NCBI RefSeq assembly: GCF_021730395.1
Contig: NC_069367.1
Location: forward strand, 6,818,501-6,882,500
From: Mercenaria mercenaria
Lineage: Eukaryota > Mollusca > Bivalvia > Venerida > Veneridae
Length of the DNA stretch: 64,000 nucleotides
Reading direction: 5' to 3'
The notes below the pieces were generated by a model. That model did no database searches and was not told the DNA's origin. It worked only from the letters and a program-made list of their open reading frames with translations. This document shows positions 22,009-33,593 of this stretch, one piece after another (position 1 is the stretch's first letter; each line of letters begins with the position of its first letter). The position numbers and the translations under genes were made by a program.

Positions 22009-22710
22009 CGCTCACATTTTAGCAAAAGTGCTCGGGGTGAGCTATTGTGATCGCCCACCGTCCGGCGTCCATCCGGCGTCCGTCCGTCGTCCGTCCGTCC
22101 GTCCGTCCGTCCACACTTTCCTTTAAACAACATCTCCTCCTAAACCACCAGGCCAATTTTGATGAAACTTCACAGGGATGTTCCATGGATGGTCCTCTTT
22201 AACAATGTTCAAAGAATTGAATTACATACTGAACTCTGGTTGCCATGGCAACCAAAAGGAAAAACTTTAAAAATCTTCTTCTCAAAAGCCAGAAGCCCTA
22301 GAGCTTAGATATTTGGTGTGAAGCATTGCCTAGTGGACCTCTACCAAGTTTATTCAAATCATGACCCCGGGGTCAAAATTGACCCCGCCCCAAGGGTCAC
22401 TTGATTTTACATAGGAAAATCTTAAAAAATCTTCTTCTCAAAAAACAGAAGACCTAGAGCTTAGATATTTGACATGTAGCATTGCCTAATGGACCTCTAC
22501 TAAAATTGTTCAAATCATGACCCCAGGGTCAAAATTGACCCCGCCCCAGGGGTCACTTGATTTTACATAGGAAAATATTAAATTTTTTTCTAACAATAAA
22601 CCAGAAGGCCTAGAACTTAGATATTTGACATGTAGCATTGCCTAGTAGACCTCTACAAATTTTGTTCAAATCATGACCCCCCCGGGGTCAAAATTGACCC
22701 CGCCCCATTT
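22009..22710 (+). repeat. Tandem-monomer element abutting the DIRS fossil
   Basis: Head cgctcacattttagcaaaag and gtgagctattgtgatcgccc, then a CCGTCCGTCCGTCCGTCC box (about 22079-22112), then about three monomers of about 165-190 bp with the landmarks cagaag-cctagagcttagat, gtagcattgcctagtggacc and tcatgaccccggggtcaaaa. The head shares the gtgagct-ttgtgatcgc pattern with the element at 28.3 kb. The tail is not obvious; it fades after ccgccccatttgtctgg. Confidence 0.75.
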
Positions 22711-23270
22711 GTCTGGACTTTTTTTTTAACGTTTGAAAAATTACTTTACAAATTCTATTTTGTTTTGGATTTCGTTGGAGATTCTATGTTGAAGGCAAAG
22801 TTTCGTAGATAATTTATCTCAAATATTCAAGGATATACGGCTAAATTTATTTTTTACAATATCAAACTATAGATATTGAGAAGCGATTAATAAGATAAAC
22901 AAGTGCATGTATTAGCCTTTATGATATGTATATGTTTACATTTTGTTTTTGTAACCTGGCTGCCCTGTTCATCTTTGGTCAGCTATGTTATCTTAAATAA
23001 ACCTCTCGTCTGGTATTGCATTTGATGTTGACTTGTTATTTCATAAGGGTAGATAAGACCTGATATCTATCAATGATGTATAAACAATGATGTACTATAT
23101 ATACACAGTATGTTATAACAAAGCATTTATATAAATAAAAACCTACAGTTGTTTTCATATGGCATTCTTTGGCAGATTATCAAAAAAGGTGTCATAAGTT
23201 ATTTATAATAAATAATTCCACATGAAACTCTTTACCAGGTAGAGATAGATAAAAAATGTACCAAAAGTAC
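22710..23270. other. AT-rich non-coding stretch
   Basis: No gene or repeat recognised. Confidence 0.45.
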
Positions 23271-23279
23271 GATGTAACA

Positions 23280-24673
23280 TGCATGCTGTACCAAAGAAAA
23301 CTGGTCTTGAATTTTCCCTACGACCAGTAGTAAATAAGTTACAATATGATCTATTTATAGTAATAAAAAAGGGACGTAATTCTAAAAAAGGGTGCCTCAC
23401 GGTAGTGAACATTTGTGCCAAGTTACATCAAATTCCCGCCATGCATGAAGAAGAAATGCCCGGAACAAAGTCATTATTGTATCTGAACTTTGGCTCTATG
23501 TGTGACCTTGACGACATTAGACCTAGAGACCAGGTTCTTGCGCACGACACCCCGTCTTATGGTGGTGAACATTTGTGCCAAGTAATATTAAAATCCCTTT
23601 AAGGATTGTTGAGTTACAGACTGGACAGGGAAGCCCTTTTGGCCTTTGACTTCCAAATGTTACCTTGACCTTGCAGCTAAGGGCTCGGATGTTGCGGACG
23701 ACAAATTGTCTCATCCAGAGGAATATTTTTGCAAACTGATATTTGAATCCTGTTTTGCATGACATAGTTACAGACCGGACAGGAAAATATCCCATTGACA
23801 TTTGATCTCAAAGTGTGACCTTGACCTTTAAGCTAGGGTTCTAGGTGTTGCGCATGACACGTCATCTCATTATGGGGAAAATTTATTTAAGCAATAGTAA
23901 AATTCCTTGATGGATGACAGAGTTCTGGATCGGACAGGAAAAAATCTATCAACATCTGACCTCCAATTGTGGCCTTGACCTTTGAGCTAGGGGTCTGAGT
24001 TTTGCGCATGACACGTCGTCGCATCAAACATTTGTGTCAAGTAATATTAAAATGACTTGATGAATGACAGAGTTTTGGCCCGGAGAGTAAAAAAGCCCTG
24101 TTGACCTTTGACCTCCAATTGTGACCTTGACCATTCAGCCAGAGGTCCGTGATTTGCGCATTACACGTATTCGTATCATGGGGAACATTTTTGCCAAATT
24201 ATATTAAAATCCCATAAAGAATGACGGAGGTATGGACCGGACACGAAACAGACCCTTTTCATGTTATGTAAACATTTGACTGCCAAGTGTTACCTTAACA
24301 TTTGACTTGGGGGTCTGAAAGTTGTGCATGACACATTGCCTTATAATGAGGTACATTTTGCCAAGTAATATTAAAATCCCTTCATGGATGGCATAGTTAT
24401 GGATTGGACTGGAAAAAAGTCCTGTTGACTTTTGACTTCCAATTGTGACATTGACTCCGGGTTTTGCGCATTACGCGTCGTCTCATTATGGGAAACAATT
24501 GTGCCTAGTAATATTAAAATCCATTCATGGATGACAGAGTTATGGACCGTACACGTAACTGCGGACGGACGGACGGACGGACGACGGAAGGACAGAATGA
24601 TAGAATGATGGACGGACGGAAAAACACATTCCTTTAGTCCCCGAAACTGGTTTTCAACCAGTAGGGGAATAAA
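23280..24673 (-). repeat. Tandem-monomer element with a hairpin head
   Basis: Read on the minus strand, the head at about 24673-24630 contains ccccgaaactggttttcaac with its inverted partner ccagtagggg, followed by a (GTCC/GACG)n box at about 24560-24618. About eight diverged monomers of about 145-150 bp follow, down to about 23400. Monomer landmarks on the plus strand are gtgaccttgacctttgagct, ttgcgcatgacacgtcgtct, gtgccaagtaatattaaaat and atggatgacagagttatgga. The open frames reported across it are shadows of the array. Confidence 0.8.
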
Positions 24674-24674
24674 A

Positions 24675-24962
24675 AGTGAAAGTGCAAAATAACTTTTACG
24701 AAGTGGAACGTGGAAAGACGCCGACGCCGGGGTAAGTATGATAACCCTCAATATACTTTGTATAGCCGAGCTAAAACAGAGCCATATGTTGTGGGTTGTG
24801 ATGAGGAGTAACTGTTTTAAGTTTGAAACAAATCCATCAGGAAATTACAGAGATAGGGCAAGTGCATTAAAACTTGAACCAAGGTGCCGGCGCGGAAGGA
24901 CGCCGACACAAGGTCGAGTAGAACAGATCTCCATACTTAGTATAGTCGAGCTAAACAAGCAC
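24675..24962 (-). repeat. Short element ending in gtcgagctaaa, two partial copies
   Basis: Two heads in a row: gacgccgacgccggggtaag with tatagccgagctaaaa at about 24717-24775, and gacgccgacacaaggtcgag with tatagtcgagctaaac at about 24900-24957. A single monomer (agtttgaaacaaatccatca, 24818) separates them and matches the block at 17.7-18.2 kb. Confidence 0.6.
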
Positions 24963-24964
24963 CT

Positions 24965-26170
24965 TCAAGGAGATGAGACGGCCCCATTTGTAAGAGCAGA
25001 TTTCTATTTAAAAACACATAGAATAATTATTTGCGCCTAATAACCACACTTGTACCTTTATGTGAAATATGTTCTGACACACAAACTGGATTTGTCAATT
25101 CCAAAGGTGGATATATTGAGGGCGTTGCACTATAAAGGTAGCTGCCAGCAAAAGGATTTTCATTTAGATCTGCAGGTTAGGTATCAGAACAGGTTAGTGA
25201 CAGTAATCAGAAATATTAGGCAACTTGGAACACATTGTCCATACATTGCCGTTGTTGGAAGACATTCAGCAACTTTGTTTAAGTAGGCTGTATTAAATAA
25301 TGAAACACCATTGCAACAGTTTATATGTATTTTAGATATAAAGTAGGTCTAGACCCTAATGTTATACATGCACTTAAATTCAAGTCCCAGGTGTTCAAGC
25401 ATAACACAACTCAAAGTCAACTCCAAAATGTGACAGTAACCACTTCAACTTTGAAAATGAATACTTTATCAATGTCTTTCCTTTATTGCTTCAAAAATCA
25501 AATCCAATATATAAGGTTTGGGTAAGATTTGTAAGATTTTAAATACATTGAATTTTCTTCCAAAAGATGTCACACAAAAATAAAATTAATTATGGCAATC
25601 CAAGCCCCAAGTTTGTCAGCGTAACTCAAGTGCTAGCCACTAGAGTGATAATAAAGACTATGTCACAAAATTCCAACTTTTGCAATTTTTCTCTATTTTG
25701 TACAAATACAAGATGTTTATTGAAACTAAACTGATACATATACATTGTAATGAGCGAACAGCATTAGTATAACATATAATTAAAGAGCACATACAAAAGC
25801 ATGAGCAATTTTTGTCAATACTAGTAATGATATACTACATCACATAAATACTCAAGTATCTTAATCATTATGGATATAAAGGAACATAATTCAAGTCTAT
25901 TTTAGAGATTTTTTTTCTCTGAGAACTGATGGACATAGGATATAGACTGGCTGCATTCACATTTCTTCAAAATTAGAAATATATAATATCATAGCATATG
26001 CAAGCTTTCTGTGAAAATTCAACTCCTGGATTCACAGTAACAATCAGCTTTAAAATACTGTTTGTGAACAAGAATGTTGACAATTTTTAAGTACCGTTTT
26101 TACTCCAAACTATTTCAGTACAAGTCTGAACTAAATATCTGTAAAAAGGTAAGTGCCAACTAAATATGAT
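24965..26170. other. Non-coding stretch with one unexplained open frame
   Basis: The plus-strand frame at 25050-25286 gives 78 residues including VDILRALHYKGSCQQKDF and LGTHCPYIAVVGRHSATLFK. The composition looks protein-like, but there is no family match I can name and no neighbouring exon. The rest is AT-rich with nothing recognised. Confidence 0.25.
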
Positions 26171-26176
26171 TTGTAG

Positions 26177-26660
26177 ACAAGAGCACCGACTTGCGGGTGC
26201 AGATGCTCATCTAAATTTTTAAATTTGTCTTTGTATAATAGAAATATTGTCCTACCAATGATTTTCTAAGTCCGAATGAGGCAATAATTCTTGCAAAAAG
26301 TCATGTAGAGGTACAGTACTTGCAGTGCAGAGTCAGATTTTAATATCGAATAATAGCTCAAAATTTTAAAGCAATAGCTCTGATCGTTAAGGAGAAAAGT
26401 TGACATAAACGCAAAATTAATCAAGAAATGTGTTATTTTCTAAGTCCAAAAGGAGCCACAATTCTTGCATAAAGCAGGATGGAGTTATGCTTCTTGCTGT
26501 ACAGAGTCGGTTATTGATGGTGGACAAGGGTTGCAAGTTTGTAAGCATTAGCTTTGAAAGTTTATTAGAAAATCTGACCTAAACATAAAACTTCAGACAC
26601 GCCTTAATCCAAAATTAATTCAACAGCATTGTAAGCTTCTCAAATTTATAGTGAATGTAA
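26177..26660 (-). repeat. Tandem-monomer element (reverse orientation)
   Basis: It begins acaagagcaccgacttgcgg, the reverse complement of the gctcttgt tail found on other members. Two diverged units of about 190 bp follow, both with a gatttt-ctaagtcc block and then attcttgcaaaaagtcatg or its variant. No CCGTCCG box was seen, so it may be truncated. Confidence 0.6.
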
Positions 26661-26935
26661 AATTTGTATCAGAAACCATTTGATGCTGAATATCATGCTT
26701 GAGAGGACTGATTCTGCCTTTGCAATCAGTGTTGATCACAATCAGCATGCACATCTGTGCAGTCTGATCATAATCAGTATGCACATCTATGCAGTCTGGT
26801 CATGATCTGCCATTCAGTCAGTATCTTTTTGGTAAGCTTCCATTTTTACAGTTAATGGTAGCCTTTCAAGATTCAAAACTGGAAATATTCATTATTGAAA
26901 TTAAGCAGGGTAAGGGTAAACAGGACAACAATGTG
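26660..26935 (+). repeat. Interspersed repeat with a 32-bp tandem duplication
   Basis: The unit gatcacaatcagcatgcaca-ctgtgcagtct is present twice (about 26733-26801), followed by a gtcatgatctgccattcagt block and a aagcagggtaagggtaa end. It resembles a common bivalve repeat from memory; not proven here. Confidence 0.45.
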
Positions 26936-27239
26936 GAATATAACCATAGTGACAGTATGTATCTAACTCCCTAGCATGTTACAGCAGCATAAATATTAAG
27001 CGTCAAATGGTTTATACAAATATTTCCGCCAATATTCCAGGGTTTTTCAAGGTTCAAAAACTTGAACTCAGTCACTCTTTTCCTGCAATGTCAGTATTCT
27101 ATTTAATGCAACAGCCGCATAAGTCATCAGAGTACATGCGATAATTACTTTAACTAGTTATAATTTTGTTTCCTTTTATTATTTATTTTTTAAAGTTTTT
27201 TTTTCGAATTCCTTTGATAACAGCTAAAACATTTCAGCT

Positions 27240-27710
27240 TCAGAGATGTTAACTGATCACATGTTTGACTTCGCGGGAGTGTAATTAAGCCAATGAATAA
27301 TCAAAGCCTTGAAATGTCTGATGGTTGCGGGATTTGGTAGATTTATTTTCTGTTTAAATGCCAGTCTATGAATATACATGAACGAGAAACAAATACAAAT
27401 TTAATGTGCCTCATATCTAAGATGAACTCTGCCTGACCCAACTTGTGATATAACCATGGGCTGGAATACCTTATCATTGATAGATCTTATATAATCTAAA
27501 TGGTCAGTGTGAGTGGATACAGGTTGAATAAGAAATGCTTGTTCATTCATGATTGATAATTCATCCGCATTGTTCATGAATGGGACTATTTTGTGTAGAA
27601 CATGAACATCCTCTGGGTGTGATTCGGAATAAAATAAAGATGCTATGATTGTCAGAAATACACTTTAACTTTGGTAGCGGGATAAACCCGCAACCAAAAA
27701 TGATAATAAT
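27240..27710 (-). repeat. Repeat carrying a short conserved ORF (copy 1)
   Basis: The minus strand has an open stretch of 86 codons (27661-27401), ending in a stop, with motifs HPEDVHVLHKIVPFMNNADE, LDYIRSINDKVFQPMV and GRVHLRYEAH. The same protein sequence can be read, split, at 36150-36280 and 37507-37650 on the plus strand. The region ends near 27690 in a short palindrome, gtagcgggataaacccgcaa. The stretch below the stop (27400-27290) also matches 37650-37755, so the repeat includes its own 3' part. Function unknown. Confidence 0.6.
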
Positions 27711-27714
27711 CTAT

Positions 27715-28290
27715 AGTAATTAAAGCTTTGGCGTCGATATTTTTAAAATATATATGTGAGAATTGGTCAAATTGCCTTGTTTAAATAGAAATAGAAAGTA
27801 GAATTTTTGAAGTTTCAATAAGAAACGTTAACATGTACCGTAATAAATGCTTGGCAGAGCCTCGCATTTCATTATATTATTCAACTTGTTTAATTAATTC
27901 AGTATGAAAAGACACTCATGTAATATCCTTAATCAAAGTGCTGTTACGGATCTCTCTAAAGTAAATGGATGCAATCATCTGAAAATAAAAGCGCTAGACC
28001 AACTTATCCAAATAAATAAGCACTTCTGTGAAGAAAAAAACTAAGAATCTGCTTGTAAATGAAATTCATCTTATCTTTTAAGATATAGGCCCATGTTTCG
28101 GAGAAAAAAGTTCGAACGTCATCAAATCATAGAAAGAAAGCATTGTTTTACATGAAGATTTAACAGCATATAAAACATCTATATTATACTACAAAACCAT
28201 AGTCAATTTACTCATATATATTGAATTCCGGAAAGGGACTGCATGAAGGGGTCACACTTCTCGACAGTTTAGCGCCTTTAAAAACTCACC
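27715..28290. other. Non-coding stretch with half of a fold-back stem
   Basis: About 27850-27900 (cagagcctcgcatttcatta) matches one arm of the palindrome at 8522-8609. Otherwise nothing recognised. Confidence 0.5.
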
Positions 28291-28292
28291 AG

Positions 28293-29863
28293 TTTTAGCT
28301 CACCTGTCACAAGGTGAGCTTTTGTGATCGCGCAGCGTCCGTCGTCCGTCCGTGCGTCCGTGCGTAAACTTTTGCTTGTGACCTCTCTAGAGGCCATATT
28401 TTTCATGGGATCTGTATGAAAGTTGGTCTGAATGTTCATCTTGATGATATCTAGGTCAAGTTTGAAACTGGGTCACATGCTGTCAAAAACTAGGTCACTA
28501 GGTCTAAACATAGAAAACCCTTGTGACCTCTCTAGAGGCCATACTTTTCAATGGATCTTCATGAAAATTGGTGAGAATGGTTACCTTGGTGATATCTAAG
28601 TCAAGTTTGAAACTGGGTTACGTGCGGTCAAAAACTAGGTCAGTAGGTTAAATAAAAGAAAAAACCTTGTGACCTCTGTAGAGGCCAAATTTTTCATGGG
28701 ATCTGCATGGAAATTGGTCAGAATGTTCATCTTGATGATATCTATGTCAAGCTTGAAACTGGTTTATATGCGATCCAAAACTAGGTCAGTAGATCTAAAA
28801 ATAGAAAATCCTTGTGACCTCCCTAGAGGCCATATTTTTCAATGGATCTTCATGAAAATTGGTCAGAATGTTCACTTTGATAATATCTAGGTCAAATTTG
28901 AAACTGGGTCACGTGCGGTCCAAAACTAGGTCATGAGGTCAAATAATAGAAAAACCTTGTGACCACTCTAGAGGTAATATTTTTCATGGGATCTGCATGA
29001 AAATTGGTCAGTAGGTCAAGGTGAGCTTTTGTGATCGCGCAGCGTCCGTCATCCGTCCGTGCGTAAACTTTTGCTTGTGACCTCTCTAGAGGCCATAGTT
29101 TTCATGGGATCTGTATGAAAGTTGGTCTGAATGTTCATCTTGATGATATCTAGGTCAAGTTTGAAACTGGGTCACATGCGGTCAAAAACTAGGTCACTAG
29201 GTCTAAACATAGAAAAACCTTTTGACCTCTCTGGGGGCATTATTTTTTCATGAGATCTTCATGAAAATTGGTGAGAATGTTTACCTTGATGATTTCAAGG
29301 TCAAGTAGAAAACTGGGTCACATGCCTTCAAAAACTAGGTCATTATGTCAAATAATAGAAAAACCTTGTGACCTCTCTAGAGGCCATATTTTTCAATGGA
29401 TCTTCATGTAAGTTGGTGAAAATATTTACCTTGATAATACCTAGATCAAATTTGAAACTGGATCACGTGCAGTCAAAAACTAGGTCAGTAGATCTAAAAA
29501 TAGAAAAACCTTGTGACCACTCTGGGGGCATTATTTTTCATGAGATCTTCATGAAAATTGGTGAAAATGTTTACCTTGATGATATCTAGGTCAAGTAGAA
29601 AACTGGGTCACATGCCTATCAAAAACTAGGTCATTATGTCAAATAATAGAAAAACCTTGTGACCTCTTTAGAGGCCATATTTTTCAATGGATCTTCATGA
29701 AAATTAGTCAGAATTTTTATCTTGATGATATCTAGGTTATGTTCAGAACTAGGTCACATGAGCTCAAAAACTAGGTCACTATGTCAAATAATAGAAAAAA
29801 CGACGTCATACTCAGTTCATGTGGGGACAGGTGAGCGATTCAGGATCATCATGGTCCTCTTGT
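28293..29863 (+). repeat. Tandem-monomer element with a second internal head
   Basis: Head ttttagctcacctgtcacaa, then gtgagcttttgtgatcgcgc and a CGTCCGTCGTCCGTCCGTGC box (about 28338-28366). About ten monomers of about 146 bp follow, each with gtgacctctctagaggccat, atgaaaattggtcagaatgt, ttgatgatatctaggtcaag and actgggtcacatg. The head and box recur at about 29018-29068 in the middle of the array, so the element is a tandem dimer or a recombined copy. Tail: gacaggtgagcgattcagga, then cctcttgtt. Frames at 28669-28890 and 29368-29589 are shadows. Confidence 0.85.
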
Positions 29864-29869
29864 TAAAAA

Positions 29870-31100
29870 GCTGTTACATATCTTCGTTTTGATGCATTTG
29901 CAATATTGTGCGAGCGTTTTAACTTTACATAACTAGGTAAAACATCGTTTTAGCAATTGTTTACATTTATATCTTTACAAATGGCATTCTTATTTAAAAG
30001 AGGACATCTCATTTAGAATATTTTAAGTATCCAACTCTGTGGCACAGGACAGTAAAACATGTATTGGACAGATAAGTTGTGTGTCAAGATGCTGTTCATC
30101 TACTAAAGAAATCTGTTGTTTTCTGATATACTGCTAAACCTTAAAAGATGTTCGCCAAACTTGCGACAGCGCCGCACTGCAAATTATGCCCGGTAGTATG
30201 ACAATACAACATTTAGTTAAAGCTTCATTCCAATATGGCGGCTTCTAGCAAACTAATTACTTTTTTGTCCTAAGTCTTAGCATCTTATTAGTACTTGTTT
30301 TATATTCCAAAATAATTAACTTTCTATCTTGGCCTATAAAAACAAACAAAATGCTGTTAAATGTAGTTATTTTACATACTATATTCAATTGATACATTTT
30401 TTCATCTTTAAAAAGCATTTATGGAACTTCTTGTTTAAGTTCTCATCATTTTCACTGAGTCTATGTATAAGATTGCCTTACAGAATCAGTCACTGTTGGG
30501 GATTCAGTAATATTTTCGTATACCAGTCAATAACACAACACTTGTGAGTATAATCCAGGACTGGAATAGTCGTTGGTCTCCTTTCTCACAGTCTGTTAAA
30601 TGTCTCGTACCTTCTGCTTGTACTAAATTCCCTTGTGAACAGAAATAACAATGTCTGTCTTAAAATTTCCAACATTATTACAGGTATACACTCCAAAACA
30701 CCTGAAATGATAAAATTGACAAGTAGTTAATTAAGTTACACTTTTCATAGGAAATTAGTAACATTATTTGAACATTATTTTTACGGAATTCTGTAAAGTA
30801 TGTACATTTTTAGTTTAGGTACTGAGCTCCTTTTTTCATCAATAACATGTTCGGTCAAATGGTTCAATTTTGCTTGACATCAAATAAAAATATATGTATT
30901 GTACAATTTATTTGACCTGTCAAAACATGTTCCCGGCTTTCATTGTACATGGTACATAGCAGTACAGCTACAAGTATATAATTTGATAACCACACCGCCA
31001 ATGGTCCGTTTGTCATTACCAGACCCATAGCCTGCATGTTATGAAACTAATTCACAAGTAAGTTCACATGCTGGCTACACATAAATTCTATTCTATTTTC
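29870..31100. other. Non-coding stretch with a weak fold-back
   Basis: A small inverted repeat (ttgacatcaaataaa against tttatttgacctgtcaa) lies at about 30874-30925. No gene recognised. Confidence 0.45.
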
Positions 31101-31104
31101 ATAG

Positions 31105-31175
31105 GATGAAAACATATTTTACAAACTAAGTATGTGGTAGATGAAAACATATTTTGCAAACTAAGTACGTGGTTT
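31105..31175 (+). repeat. 36-bp tandem duplication
   Basis: Two copies of a unit starting gatgaaaacatattttacaa and ending aagtatgtggt lie side by side with few differences. Confidence 0.75.
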
Positions 31176-31278
31176 GCAGTATAAAAACAAACTATAGTTG
31201 ATGTATGGACACATACAACCACCACTTTTTAGTCAGTTTTTATACCAAGATGAAAATGATGTTTATGGACATCATGAA

Positions 31279-31391
31279 ACAGTCTCAGGAAAAATGTGCA
31301 GCCTAAGCCGGAACTCGAACCTTCGGCTTACCATGCCTACGCTCTTCCAATTGAGCTACAAAGACCCCCCAGAACGAGAACCGCTACACAC
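31279..31391 (-). repeat. tRNA-derived SINE, copy 1
   Basis: On the minus strand, tgtgtagcggttct leads into an A-box-like tagctcaattggaagagc, then a B-box ggttcgagttcc (31310-31321), then a non-tRNA tail ggctgcacatttttcctgag. The stretch between the boxes can form an anticodon-like stem with a loop containing tggta. The cloverleaf is not regular, so this is a SINE head and not a working tRNA. Confidence 0.7.
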
Positions 31392-31487
31392 CGGACTGTT
31401 AACTGAATTCAGATGCACACCCCAGTCAAACTGCTTTGTTCCGCATTGGCTCCAAGGCTGAACATCTCAGTAGAACCTCAAAATGTA

Positions 31488-31610
31488 ACTGTCTCAGGAA
31501 AAATTGTGCAGCATCGACCGGGACTCGAACCTCGGACTTTCGGATTACTGCGCCAACACCCTAACAACTGCAAGAGCTACTGATGTCACCCGATACTAGA
31601 ACCGCTACAT
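31488..31610 (-). repeat. tRNA-derived SINE, copy 2
   Basis: Same orientation and plan as the neighbour about 100 bp away: atgtagcggttct, gtagctcttgcagttg as a decayed A box, ggttcgagtccc as B box (about 31520-31531), and tail gctgcacaatttttcctgag. The shared 5' lead and tail show that both copies belong to one family. A decayed third tail may lie at 33215-33245. Confidence 0.7.
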
Positions 31611-31656
31611 ATGTGTATCAATGACAAATCAATCGTTCTTTTGACCATCAAATGTA

Positions 31657-31827
31657 ATGATAAATAGAGAATAACAGGCTACTGTCTTTAGATATCAATG
31701 TTATCAGGTCGAGGTTGATATGGGCTGGAAGGTGTGAAGCAATCGAACCCTTTCCGCTCATAACAGCCAAGACCTGATAACATTGATATCAAAAGACAGT
31801 ATTGTAGCCTGTTATTCTATTTATCAT
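31657..31827. mobile_element. 171-bp palindromic MITE
   Basis: Terminal inverted arms of about 50 bp: the left arm starts atgataaatagagaataaca and contains gatatcaatgttatcaggtc; the right arm is its reverse complement with few differences. The central 60 bp is unique. No target duplication is certain. Pieces of the same arms form a palindrome at 33288-33313. Confidence 0.75.
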
Positions 31828-31829
31828 GA

Positions 31830-32860
31830 CACTCACACAAACTGCTTAAACAACATATGTCTTCATCTCTTATTTAAGTAAAAAATGTATACTGAAACAA
31901 AAAATTAAATTTATATTTTACGGATTTGAAAATTCATCCGCCCCTGAAACATCTGGACGAAACAATATGGCAGCCATATTGAATTCAACACCGACAGAGT
32001 TTATTGACATTCTGATATTCTTTAAAAAAATAACAATGAAATAAACTCTTACCTGCATAAAAAAATCAAAAATCACCCCCTTGAAATAGAATAAACCAGA
32101 ACATGCTCTATTTCCATATTATGAAACATTTGACTGAGACAACAACATGTCCAAAGCGCTGAAAATTTCACTTCCAGTTCCAGACTCAGGTCAGACTCAG
32201 AGTCTCTGAGATACTTTAAAGTTTTAAAATCACTAAATTTACACTGATCCAAGAATTAATATGAAAAAGGCAAAGCCTCTGAGCGAGCGTAGCTTAAACG
32301 ATAAATAAACTATTCACTGCTTAAAATAATTCGCGAGAACCTATTCACTTGAAAAGAAACAAAAAATTAGTGTCATCTTACCTGTAGCAGCGAATATCTT
32401 ATGTTGCAAAATTTACGGAAAGCCGGTGTCACGGTGACGTCATCAATGTAACTCATTGCAGACTTGGAGCGGTCTTCTGCGCATGCCCGAAAGTGATTAT
32501 CAATTGTAGCGCACAGCAAAATATGCATATTTTTGCATGTCCGTATGCATTTAGTGTACAATATGCATGAAATACTGACTAAGGTTAGGGTTAGTATCAC
32601 CATGGTTACAAAATATATACATTTAAGATATTTTCGTTCAAATTTAGTTAATCCGGTATGTACCGGAGTCTGTAATTTAAACCGGCGCTCCAAGTCTGCA
32701 TTGAGTCACAGTCTGACGCGCTTTTCGTAAGTAAAAGCAAAATTGAAATTATTTCCGTAACATAACATTTTAAAAATAAAGACACCTAAATGAATATAGA
32801 GGTTGTAACTGAAACACGAAATTAAAAAAAAAGTCCCGACTTTGACGGAAATAGAAAAAA
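31830..32860. other. Non-coding stretch
   Basis: AT-rich with short GC-rich patches (gagcgagcgtagctta near 32281). No gene recognised. The open frames on both strands near 32373-32730 lack any family signature. Confidence 0.45.
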
Positions 32861-32861
32861 A

Positions 32862-32999
32862 ATGGCGGCGCCCAGACGTCGACGAAAATTTTTCAGCTAC
32901 ATCACTTTGCCTCATTCGGCACACCTTTGTTATATTCGCCAACACATTGTCGTAAAGCGAGCTACGCGCTCGCAATTGCGCTACGCTCGCTATAATTAA
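32862..32999 (+). CDS. Possible short ORF in a CpG-rich patch
   Basis: ATG in a favourable context (aaaaatggcg) opens 45 codons starting MAAPRRRRKFFSYI and ending before a taa. The patch is much richer in CpG than its surroundings, as expected of a gene start, but the 3' part overlaps an inverted repeat (agcgagctacgcgctcgc against gcgctacgctcgct). It may be a first exon, an unrelated promoter island or chance. No homologue is known to me. Confidence 0.2.
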   Translation: MAAPRRRRKFFSYITLPHSAHLCYIRQHIVVKRATRSQLRYARYN

Positions 33000-33287
33000 C
33001 TGATCCAATAATACACAAGAATAAGTATATCATACATTGTCAAGTGTATTGTAAACCTTTCCAAGAATTGATTCATGTAAACATTGTGATGTCATGATGA
33101 ACGTTACACAATGACGTCATTCAATGCTATTGTCTGTGTGATAAAATTAGAGACAACCATATTCGAGGAAATTTGTTGAAATTACAGAATCTAGAGTCTA
33201 TCTATTTAGAAAAAAAGTTGTGCAACATCGAAACTGGACTCTGGAATGATGTAAAAACTAGTCCGTCTATATGGGAGAGGCTTACTT

Positions 33288-33313
33288 TTGATATCAGGTC
33301 AATGACCTGATAA
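33288..33313. repeat. 26-bp palindrome related to the 31.7-kb MITE
   Basis: The sequence tgatatcaggtcaatgacct with gataac is nearly self-complementary and matches the inner ends of the MITE arms joined together. Probably a remnant of that family. Confidence 0.55.
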
Positions 33314-33593
33314 CAAAATAAAATATAAGGCAAGTGATATCAGGCACTTTGCATAGTAGTTGCATGATAAATATTTATAGGGTGTTGAAGTCATGCCCTA
33401 GATTTTGACACAAAAAACATGTGCAAAACTTTTTCTGGCATATTCTGCTACATATATTTGATTAATTTTAAATTTCATATGATTTGTTTATCTACAAGAA
33501 AAATGAAGATTTCAGTAGCTACTTTAGAGAGATTACGCAGTCATTCAATAAAAAAAAGATGAAAATAAAATTTTAGTCCCATTCAAATACAGT

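Noticed and set aside
23279-24751. Several frames of about 90-126 codons on both strands
   Set aside because: They lie in a tandem-monomer element with similar repeats every 150 bp or so; no protein family.
28293-29863. CRISPR-like regular repeats
   Set aside because: Monomers of about 146 bp with no short repeat/unique spacer pattern and no cas genes; it is an array-bearing element.
31279-31391. A possible functional tRNA gene on the minus strand
   Set aside because: A and B boxes are present, but the spacing and stems do not give a regular cloverleaf and a near-identical tail occurs in a second copy, so it is a SINE.
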